DNA from: an uncultured Prevotellaceae bacterium
GTDB taxonomy: Bacteria; Bacteroidota; Bacteroidia; Bacteroidales; Bacteroidaceae
Assembly (NCBI GenBank): GCA_937891085.1
Contig: CALAEY010000065.1
Coordinates: 1 to 56,676, forward strand
Direction of reading: 5' to 3'
Length of the DNA: 56,676 nucleotides
In this document: positions 42,620 to 49,730 of the stretch, piece after piece
Numbering within the stretch: the stretch's first letter is position 1
Layout of the letters: each line of letters begins with the position of its first letter
Notes under the pieces: generated by a model
What the model saw: the letters and a program-made list of their open reading frames with translations, nothing else
Told to the model about the DNA's origin: nothing
The model's database searches: none
Program-made: the position numbers and the translations under genes

Positions 42620-44671
42620 TTATTTAAATTTCAGCGTCAGACCTCCCACCAACATCCTTCCGGGTGAGAGCAGCGCTACGTTCAGGCCATAGGGGCGGGT
42701 ATCCTTCTTATTGAAGATGTTGTCCATACCCAATGAGGGCTCAATGAGCAGATGGCGAGATACGTCGAACGTATGACGGGTGTTGAAGTTCCATATCCCA
42801 TAACCCGGTGCGTTGTCCTCTCCTGGGAAGTAGCGTTTGCTCTGCAGGCGTCCATTCAGGTTCATGCTCAGCGTATAGTGCTTCCACATATATTGGTAGT
42901 TGGCGTTTACGGTAGCCGTATGGCGGATGCTTTTTTCTATGTTTTGCCACTGTCCGTCTATCTTCCCTCGGGCATAGGTCAGGTTGTAGTTTCCTGAGAC
43001 AGAGAATCCCGTGAAGAGGTTGGCCATCAGGTCGAACTGCAGTCCGCGGATGATGGCGCGGTCGAAGTTCACGTAGAGCGTATAGCGTTCCAGTCGGTTC
43101 ATTTGGTCCTCGGTAATGTCGAGATTCTGATGGGCCCAGTCCAGCGTTTCCGCATCGATGGGGTATATCTTCTTGGTAATCATATCGTTCAGATAGTTCA
43201 GATACCCTGTCACAGAGGCACTGAGCTTGTTCGTATGATATTCCGCATTCAGGGAGAAGTAGTTGCTACTTCCCGGCTTCAGATCCTTATTTCCAATGGC
43301 TAAGTCAGGGCGGCCACCCGAGCGGTCGTTGAAGTACTTATAGTAAAGCTCGTTCAGCTGTGGAGCTATGAAACCGTGCGAGTAAGTACCTCGGAAGTTG
43401 AATGCTCCCAGCGTGTACATCAGAGAGAGCTTCGGACTGAAATGTCCTCCTGCAGTCTCGTGATAGTCGTACCTGGCACCCACGATGGCCTTCAGGGCTT
43501 TCCAGTGGGCTTCATGCTGGGCATATCCAGACAGCGTATAGGCCGTGCCTTCCACGTTTCCGCTGCTGGCACGCAGTTCCTCTTGCTTGATGTCAGTACC
43601 TACGACGGTCGTGCTGTTGGTGGTGAAGTGGAACACGCCGCGCAGCTCTCCGTCATAGAACTTCTGGTTCTTGGAGAAGTTATAGTCACCTGCGTTAAAG
43701 CCTCCATAGTCTTCTATATATTTATGTCGTGAGTCATAATCATCCATTGTGAAGTCGAACTGCAAAGAGTTTCGTCTGTTGAATTTATACAGACCGCCTG
43801 CCTCGAATCGCCACGACTCATAATGCAGGTCATAGTTGAATCCTCCGGCCTTTCCCTTTTCCTTGGCAGGGCGGTCGGTGATGCGTCGGTAGTAGTTACC
43901 CCCGGCATAGAGCGAAAGCTTCTCCGTAGGCGCAAAGGTGAACTTTTGGTTCACCATGTTAGAATGAAAACCTGCGGAGAGGGGATAAAGGCTCTCTTGA
44001 GTGCCTGTAATCTCCCCATTCTTTATGATGTAGGCCAGCGGTGAGTTCTGCCAGCCGTCAGAACGGTCGTGCTTATAAGAGGTCTGTGATCCGAATTTAC
44101 TCTTGGCAATGTCCAGGTTCACATTCTCGGTAAACTGCCCCTTGCCAGTGACTCGGCTTTGGCTTGTCAGTGAGATCTCATCCTGTGGGTCGTTGGTGAT
44201 GATGTTGATCACGCCTGCTATGGCATCCGATCCGTAGATGGAAGACCCCGCACCGTTGAGCACCTCCACACGCTTCACACGGCTCAGGTCTATGCGGCTC
44301 AGGTCCACATTGTTTGAAACGTCCCCCACCAACTTATGTCCGTTCAGTAGCACCAGCACATACTTATTGCCCAGTCCGTTCATCATCAGGTTAGATCCCA
44401 TGGCATTCGGGGTGAACGACAGTTGGGGCACGGCCATGCTCAGTGCCTGCTGGAAGTCGGTGATTCCCGTCTTCTTCAGCTCGTTGGCTGTAATCACGTT
44501 CACAGGTACGGCCGTACTCTTCAGGCGCTGGTGCGTGCCAGTCCCTGTCACCACGATCGGATTCAGTTCCATGTCCTTCGTTGTCTGTCCGCTTGGCTGC
44601 TGTGCGACCATCGGTGCAGAGAATGCTAATAGATAGCAAAAAGATAGAATAGACTTGCGCTTCTTCATCAA
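42620..44671 (-). CDS. TonB-dependent receptor, BtuB-like (second copy)
   Basis: A 683-residue outer membrane receptor with a signal peptide (SILSFCYLLAFSAPMVAQ). The plug domain (about 35-160) has IVVTGTGTHQRLKSTAVPVNV as TonB-box region and strand, MNGLGNKYVLVLLNGHKL, VEVLNGAGSSIYGSDAIAGVINI. The barrel follows to the C-terminal LKFK. Its location between a CbiK lipoprotein and corrin synthesis genes suggests uptake of cobalamin, cobinamide or a corrin precursor. A hairpin upstream (44703-44731) may separate it from cbiK in expression. Similar plug features to the first receptor indicate an ancient duplication. Confidence 0.88.
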   Translation of the reverse strand: MMKKRKSILSFCYLLAFSAPMVAQQPSGQTTKDMELNPIVVTGTGTHQRLKSTAVPVNVITANELKKTGITDFQQALSMAVPQLSFTPNAMGSNLMMNGLGNKYVLVLLNGHKLVGDVSNNVDLSRIDLSRVKRVEVLNGAGSSIYGSDAIAGVINIITNDPQDEISLTSQSRVTGKGQFTENVNLDIAKSKFGSQTSYKHDRSDGWQNSPLAYIIKNGEITGTQESLYPLSAGFHSNMVNQKFTFAPTEKLSLYAGGNYYRRITDRPAKEKGKAGGFNYDLHYESWRFEAGGLYKFNRRNSLQFDFTMDDYDSRHKYIEDYGGFNAGDYNFSKNQKFYDGELRGVFHFTTNSTTVVGTDIKQEELRASSGNVEGTAYTLSGYAQHEAHWKALKAIVGARYDYHETAGGHFSPKLSLMYTLGAFNFRGTYSHGFIAPQLNELYYKYFNDRSGGRPDLAIGNKDLKPGSSNYFSLNAEYHTNKLSASVTGYLNYLNDMITKKIYPIDAETLDWAHQNLDITEDQMNRLERYTLYVNFDRAIIRGLQFDLMANLFTGFSVSGNYNLTYARGKIDGQWQNIEKSIRHTATVNANYQYMWKHYTLSMNLNGRLQSKRYFPGEDNAPGYGIWNFNTRHTFDVSRHLLIEPSLGMDNIFNKKDTRPYGLNVALLSPGRMLVGGLTLKFK

Positions 44672-44702
44672 TATTCTTTCAAAATAGAATTAACAAAATC
44701 CC

Positions 44703-44731
44703 CTCCTGCCTTACTATTCAGTTGGCAGGAG
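44703..44731 (-). terminator. Hairpin after the cbiK-like gene
   Basis: Arms CTCCTGCC (44703-44710) and GGCAGGAG (44724-44731) with a 13-nt loop. On the minus strand it is followed by GGGATTTTGTTAA, a weak T tail. It may be a terminator or attenuator that lowers expression of downstream genes. Confidence 0.55.
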
Positions 44732-44803
44732 AGGATTTAGAATAAATCAAGAGATAATTATGATGGGTTTATTTATGTGTACTCTTGAAGAAAAAATCTT
44801 TTC

Positions 44804-45964
44804 TTAATCTGGATTCTTTGAGTGGTAGTAATCCAGAGGCTCGCCAGCGATGGCATCAGCAGTGTGCTGCATCCACACGGCACGTACGGTTGGGAGTTCC
44901 AGCAGACCCTTCTCGATCATGGTGTCATCGTTGCAGGTGTAGCCAGCCAAGCTGAAGTAAACCTTCCAGCTGGTATCCTCAACTTCACCTTCCTCATTAG
45001 CCTCCAGGTCAGAGAACTTGGTAGCACCTTCCTGAATGTCGTCACCAGCCATATCGTTGTGACCGTGATCACCGTCGATAGACATCAGAGGGTGGCAATA
45101 TACGGTACCGCTCGTGAAGCCCTTAGTCTGCATACGCTCGTAAACGTCGGTCTTGAAGTTGTCCATCATGTCCACAGTACCTACGAAGTAGTGAGGATTC
45201 AGGGCCTGCAGAGCCTCTTCCAGCTGAGTATAGCGCACGTTAGCCTTGTAGGTGTCGTAGCTGTCTGGGTTGCCATGACCCATGAAGAGCACGTAGTTAT
45301 CCTTAGCAATGTCACTGTAGATGTCATTCAGTTCCTTAGCTACAGCTGGCACGTCTACGTCAGCATCCTGCAGCAGAGGCACACCCAGCTTCAGGGTTAC
45401 GTTTGCCAGATAGTCGTCCTCCAGGTCACCGTTTGAGTTGTTGGCGAAGTCCTTGATGTAGTTGATCACGCGGGTGTATTCCTCACCAGGGATTACCTGC
45501 AGAGACTGAACCACGATCTCGCTGTACTGTACACCTTCCTGTGCAAAGGCAGTGAGCCAGTAGTTAGGAGCGTAGAAGTTGCGTGAAGCTACGTTCTCAC
45601 CGGCAGCGGCACGGTTGATGCAGATAGCAGAAGAGAATGACAGGAATACGTCATACTCAGGGAACTCGGCCTTGTAGGCAGCCACAGCATCGTCGAAGGC
45701 ATTGTAAGCCTGCTCCCAAGTAGAACCGAAGGCCACCAGCAGGATAGCCTTGTCATGCTTCTTGCTCTTCTTCACGTTCTCTGTCACGGCATTTTGGTAG
45801 CGAGTGAAAGCGTTGTCCACCGGAACCTCAACGACTTTCTCTACTTCCTTAATGACTTCTACTTCTTTGATGATCTCCTTTGGGTCATCATCATCACAGG
45901 CAGAGAATGTGCCTGCGCACATCATGGCCATCAGGGCCATGCTTAAGAATTTAATCTTCTTCAT
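44804..45964 (-). CDS. cbiK: CbiK-type sirohydrochlorin cobaltochelatase with lipoprotein signal
   Basis: A 386-residue CbiK-family protein. The N-terminus is a lipoprotein signal with lipobox GTFSAC (Cys near residue 22), then DDDD and a repetitive linker (KEIIKEVEVIKEVEKVVEV). The chelatase domain (about 55-386) has LLVAFGSTWEQAYNAF, LFMGHGNPDS near 240 with the metal-binding His, and LMSIDGDHGHNDMAGDD near 310 matching the second His motif of CbiK. CbiK inserts Co(II) into sirohydrochlorin. Export suggests a periplasmic or surface form like the periplasmic CbiK of Desulfovibrio; it could act as a metal- or tetrapyrrole-binding protein instead. Its start overlaps the first receptor by 14 bp. 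Confidence 0.85.
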   Translation of the reverse strand: MKKIKFLSMALMAMMCAGTFSACDDDDPKEIIKEVEVIKEVEKVVEVPVDNAFTRYQNAVTENVKKSKKHDKAILLVAFGSTWEQAYNAFDDAVAAYKAEFPEYDVFLSFSSAICINRAAAGENVASRNFYAPNYWLTAFAQEGVQYSEIVVQSLQVIPGEEYTRVINYIKDFANNSNGDLEDDYLANVTLKLGVPLLQDADVDVPAVAKELNDIYSDIAKDNYVLFMGHGNPDSYDTYKANVRYTQLEEALQALNPHYFVGTVDMMDNFKTDVYERMQTKGFTSGTVYCHPLMSIDGDHGHNDMAGDDIQEGATKFSDLEANEEGEVEDTSWKVYFSLAGYTCNDDTMIEKGLLELPTVRAVWMQHTADAIAGEPLDYYHSKNPD

Positions 45965-48101
45965 TACTGTTACTTAAATTAGAGTTAAACTTATTGTTAG
46001 TTTTCTTTCCTTGACTGAATCTGATGGTGAGCTGGGCATAGACCGTGGTTCCAGGCGTAGTGGTACCCAGATGCAGTCCGTGGGGCGTGCGGTCCACATA
46101 ATTGAAGATGTTGTCCACACCGGCCTCCAGTCGGTAGCTGGTCTTGTTGCTCTTCCCGAAGTCGTGGTTGGTGCTGATGCGCCAGATCTGATACCCCTTA
46201 CCATTGCCGTCGCTCTGGTAGTAGCGCTTGCTGCTCATGCGTCCGTAGATACCCGCTCCCAGTCGGTAGCTGTCGGTGAAGCGGTGTCCCCAGGTCACGT
46301 AGGCATTACCCTTGTGATGCGCCATACCGTCTATGGTGACCTTCTTCATCTTGTCATGGTCGCTGTCGTAGATGTTGGCATCCGTGTCCAGATAGCTGTA
46401 ACCCACGCCGGCCGTCCATTCCTTATGGGCATAGCGCAGACTCACGTCCACCCCCTTCGTCTTAGCGGTCTCCAAGTTCTTGTACTGCTTCGTACGCTTC
46501 AGCTCGTATTGTGTCTGATACTCTGCTGGTGCCGTGTAGTTAGGCACATTCACCAGCGTGATCATGTCCTTCACATTATTAATATACCCCGTCACGTTCA
46601 GTACGAAGCCCTGCCAACTGTATTCACCACCCACCGAGTAGTAGTCAGACGTTTGTGGCTTCAGGTCTTCGTTACCCATATAGAGGTAGGTTCCGTTCAT
46701 ATCGCGCACGTAGAGGTACTCCAGTTCCTTTGGGGTAGGGGTCTTGAATCCCTGGCTCCAGGTGGCACGCAGGCGGAAGTCCCCTAAGCTCAGCATACCC
46801 GATACTTTCGGTGTGAGCTTCCATCCGAAGTTTTGGTTCTTCGTCAGTCTCAGTCCCGCAGTGATGTTCAGCCAGCGCAGGTAGTTCCACTCATCCTGCA
46901 CGTAGGCAGCGGCAGTCCAGTCCTTGGCCTTTCCACCCACCACGCGCATCGGCGCACGCAGCCAGTCGTACCTATACTCCATACCGGCGCTCAGGCGGTT
47001 CTCCATCGGCAGTTCGAACACTCCCTTCAGGGTTGCCATGGTGCGTTGCTGATCGCTCTGCAACATCTTGTCCTTGGGGAAGTAAGGATAGTAGTGCGTG
47101 AAGTTTCCCCGCGGGTCATACCCATTCATCAACGTGGTATCCGTGAAGTTGTAGTAGTACGCATGGCGGTTGAAGTCCACGTCCAGCGTGATATAGTCGG
47201 TAGCATTCAGCTTCAGCTTACCACCTCCTGCGGCCGATGAGTTATGATACTCCATGTCATACTGCTTCACGTCGTAGTGAGGGTGATGACCGCTGGGGCG
47301 GTAGATGCGCTTCCAGTACAGGCTTCCCTCCGCATACAGCTGTAGGTTGCTGCTCACGTCGTATGTGAACTTCTGCGCTATCTGCCAGTTGGTATTCCGG
47401 TTGGCGGTCTTGTTGCGGCTGTCGGTGATGGGTTGTTCCTTTCCCGTGGTATGCTCCACGGCGGTGTTCTGCCATCCGTCAGAGTGCTGCAGCTGGAAGT
47501 TCGTGTAGCTTTGGAAACGTCCGATGTTGAAGCCTATGCCATTGTGCTGTCTCACGTCCCCGTAAGATCCTACGCGCGACGTGTTCTCTAATAGCAGGCC
47601 CTCCTCATGTTTTTTGGTGATGATGTTTATCACCCCCGCTATGGCATCACTGCCATAGAGTGCCGATGACGCTCCCTTCACTATCTCTATCTTCTCGATA
47701 TTGTTCGGGTCTATCAGGCTCAGGTCGTTCTCTCCGCCCACATCACCGTGCAGGCGTTTTCCGTCCACCATGATGAGGATGTAGCTGTTGCCCAGGCCGT
47801 TCATGGTCAGCCCGCTGCCCATGTCACTCTCGTTGAAGTCCAGCGAGGTAGCCAGCATACTCAGAATATCCTCCAGGCTGCGTCCAGCATAGTTGCGCAG
47901 CACCTTGTTATTGATGACCTCTGTCTGCACGGGTGTGTCCTTCAGCAGATGCTCCGTACCCGTACCAGTCACCACCACCTCGTCCAGCACACGCGACAGT
48001 TCCTCCTGACTCTTGTTCTGGATGATGCTCTGTGCCACAAGCGTAGGAGCAAGGCACAGCAATGCTGTTGCCAACAGATATTTTGGTCTTAATACAACCA
48101 T
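45951..48101 (-). CDS. TonB-dependent receptor, BtuB-like (first copy)
   Basis: A 716-residue outer membrane receptor with a signal peptide (YLLATALLCLAPTLVAQ). The plug domain starts VVVTGTGTEHLLKDTPVQTEV and holds MNGLGNSYILIMVDGKRL and IEIVKGASSALYGSDAIAGVINI. The barrel covers about 200-700 and ends in AQLTIRF plus a 20-residue hydrophilic tail that overlaps the cbiK start (14 bp). The cobalamin riboswitch directly upstream makes a corrinoid the likely substrate. It is the first gene of the minus-strand operon. Confidence 0.9.
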   Translation of the reverse strand: MVVLRPKYLLATALLCLAPTLVAQSIIQNKSQEELSRVLDEVVVTGTGTEHLLKDTPVQTEVINNKVLRNYAGRSLEDILSMLATSLDFNESDMGSGLTMNGLGNSYILIMVDGKRLHGDVGGENDLSLIDPNNIEKIEIVKGASSALYGSDAIAGVINIITKKHEEGLLLENTSRVGSYGDVRQHNGIGFNIGRFQSYTNFQLQHSDGWQNTAVEHTTGKEQPITDSRNKTANRNTNWQIAQKFTYDVSSNLQLYAEGSLYWKRIYRPSGHHPHYDVKQYDMEYHNSSAAGGGKLKLNATDYITLDVDFNRHAYYYNFTDTTLMNGYDPRGNFTHYYPYFPKDKMLQSDQQRTMATLKGVFELPMENRLSAGMEYRYDWLRAPMRVVGGKAKDWTAAAYVQDEWNYLRWLNITAGLRLTKNQNFGWKLTPKVSGMLSLGDFRLRATWSQGFKTPTPKELEYLYVRDMNGTYLYMGNEDLKPQTSDYYSVGGEYSWQGFVLNVTGYINNVKDMITLVNVPNYTAPAEYQTQYELKRTKQYKNLETAKTKGVDVSLRYAHKEWTAGVGYSYLDTDANIYDSDHDKMKKVTIDGMAHHKGNAYVTWGHRFTDSYRLGAGIYGRMSSKRYYQSDGNGKGYQIWRISTNHDFGKSNKTSYRLEAGVDNIFNYVDRTPHGLHLGTTTPGTTVYAQLTIRFSQGKKTNNKFNSNLSNSNEED

Positions 48102-48164
48102 AAATACACCTTATTTATTTTTAAAGAGTTGGTCATCGCCCCTTACCTGGAGGGTCTGTACCCA

Positions 48165-48365
48165 TTTCTTGTTTTTGGCTTGGCAGGTATTCTGGCTTTC
48201 TCCGTCCTTGCTCGGTCTTCCCATCTGCTTGGCAGACAGTGACGCTTGCGGTGGCAAGGCCCTTATTTGGAGATTACAGCTGCAGGAACAGCTCCGGTCT
48301 TTCACACGGATTCCCTTGCACCTGTATGGATAGGAACCATACAGATTTCCAAACTCATGTGCAAA
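48165..48365 (-). promoter_or_regulatory. Cobalamin riboswitch
   Basis: On the minus strand the leader shows GGTGCAAGGGAATCCGTGTG (48304-48323), then CCGGAGCTGTTCCTGCAGC, the GTCACTGTCTGCC region, and the B12 box AAGCCAGAATACCTGCC (48182-48198). The conserved order matches cobalamin riboswitches closely. It lies 60-80 bp before the receptor start and predicts repression of the cobalamin cluster when cobalamin is plentiful. Ends are approximate. Confidence 0.93.
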
Positions 48366-48453
48366 GTTACACTCTTTATTTGTATCTACCAAGATTTAGG
48401 GGGAAAAACTTTTTGTAGTTTTATGGGTGGGGTATAGATGTTGAGTCTTCTTA

Positions 48454-48735
48454 ACTCGCAATTCTCTACGAATTCATTTTTACGTCGCAAAGTTACAAAT
48501 TATTCGTAACATTCTAATATCAAAGGCTTAATTTTTTCAATTTCATGACAAAAAGAAATATTGCGAGACACAAAGCGAGATTTTAAGAACAAATTTAAGA
48601 ACGTAGATAATTCATACCGCTATTATCTTTTTGCCCTCTGGATCCTGTAAAAATGAGTTATTTTTAAGAACTTAATATAACCACAACCTGTAAAAACCTC
48701 AATAATATAATAATGTTTCTACAGAATTGCGAGTT
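48454..48735. repeat. Segment bounded by imperfect inverted repeats, candidate invertible or MITE-like unit
   Basis: AACTCGCAATTCT (48454-48466) is repeated inverted as AGAATTGCGAGTT (48723-48735). Similarity continues inward, to 17 of 20 and further with a 2-bp gap. The 282-bp segment lies between the cobalamin riboswitch and the polysaccharide locus. It holds a minus-strand -7 box TAACTTTG (48488-48495), direct repeats TTTAAGAAC (three) and CCTGTAAAAA (two). No recombinase gene is in the window. Confidence 0.55.
48488..48495 (-). promoter_or_regulatory. Possible promoter of the cobalamin operon
   Basis: TAACTTTG on the minus strand is an exact -7 box about 390 bp upstream of the receptor start, before the riboswitch. 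The -33 position at 19-21 bp does not match, so this is tentative. Confidence 0.45.
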
Positions 48736-48880
48736 CTCTATGCAGTTTTTAGCTCATATTAGACTACTACGCTGGCATTATGACATTGTCTCCTATAAGT
48801 GTTTGACATTCAGGAATATAAATGCTCCTGAGTGACCCCAAGAAATATTCACAAGTTAACATATTATTAGTATTATCTAT

Positions 48881-49681
48881 ATGAAAGCAAGACATTTCGT
48901 GGCTGCTGCTTTCGTGGCAGTCATCCTTGGCAGTTGTGCCACTCCACGAGACATCAATTACTTCCAAGACGTGATGGTCGGACAGAACGAGCTGGTGCTA
49001 CAGAACACTAAGATTGTGGTCATGCCTGAGGATCGTATCTCCATCGTTGTCAATAGTCGCGACCCACAGCTGGCCGACCTGTTCAACCTCCCTATCATCT
49101 CCCACCGTGTGGGCTATACCCAAGGTTCAAGCCTGAGCACCAACCAGCAAATCGCTACCTATACCGTCGATGCAGACGGCTGCATAGACTTCCCTGTGCT
49201 CGGTAAGATCAAGGTGAGTGGCAGGAACCGTCAGGAGATAGCCGAAGGCATCAAGAACACCCTCATGGAACGCAACCTCGTCAACGACCCTGTGGTCACT
49301 GTCGATTTTGCCAACATGTTCGTGAACGTCATGGGCGAGGTCAACAACCCAGGGCGCTACACCTTCGACCGTGACCACATCACCCTGCTCGATGCGCTCA
49401 GCATGGCAGGCGATATGACCATCTACGGCGTGCGCACCGATGTGCTCGTCATCCGTGAATACGGCGGCGTGCAGAGCGTCTATGCAGTCGATCTCACCTC
49501 CGACTACGACCTCCTGCAGTCTCCCGTCTACTACCTGCAGCAGAAAGACGTAGTCTATGTGAAGGCCAACAATACCCGTGCTCGTCAGAGCACCGTCAAC
49601 GGCAACAATGGCCGTAGCGCCTCCCTTTGGGTTTCCATCGCCTCCGTCCTCGTCTCCATTGCAGTCATCATCTTTAAGTAA
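48881..49681 (+). CDS. Polysaccharide export lipoprotein, Wza-like
   Basis: A 266-residue outer membrane polysaccharide export protein (Poly_export and SLBB domains). The N-terminus is a lipoprotein signal with lipobox LGSC near residue 19. Conserved parts are RDINYFQDV, VMPEDRISIVVNSRDPQLADLFN near 50, CIDFPVLGKIKVSGRNRQEIAEGIKNTL near 100, and the SLBB region FVNVMGEVNNPGRYTFDRDHITLLDALSMAGDMTIYG near 147. A C-terminal hydrophobic helix (VSIASVLVSIAVIIFK) matches the Wza C-terminal membrane helix. It forms the export pore with Wzc. It is first in the polysaccharide locus. Confidence 0.92.
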   Translation: MKARHFVAAAFVAVILGSCATPRDINYFQDVMVGQNELVLQNTKIVVMPEDRISIVVNSRDPQLADLFNLPIISHRVGYTQGSSLSTNQQIATYTVDADGCIDFPVLGKIKVSGRNRQEIAEGIKNTLMERNLVNDPVVTVDFANMFVNVMGEVNNPGRYTFDRDHITLLDALSMAGDMTIYGVRTDVLVIREYGGVQSVYAVDLTSDYDLLQSPVYYLQQKDVVYVKANNTRARQSTVNGNNGRSASLWVSIASVLVSIAVIIFK

Positions 49682-49688
49682 AACGAGT

Positions 49689-49730
49689 GACAATTCACAA
49701 TTGACAATTCACAATTCACAATTCACAATT
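49689..49730 (+). repeat. Heptad array CACAATT x6 directly before wzc
   Basis: Units GACAATT, CACAATT, GACAATT, CACAATT, CACAATT, CACAATT with no interruption. The last unit abuts the wzc ATG at 49731. The array fills nearly all the gap after wza (49682-49688 precede it). Confidence 0.95.

Noticed and set aside
2504..49730. Heptad arrays as CRISPR arrays
   Set aside because: Units are 7 bp, contiguous and without spacers, and no cas genes are present.
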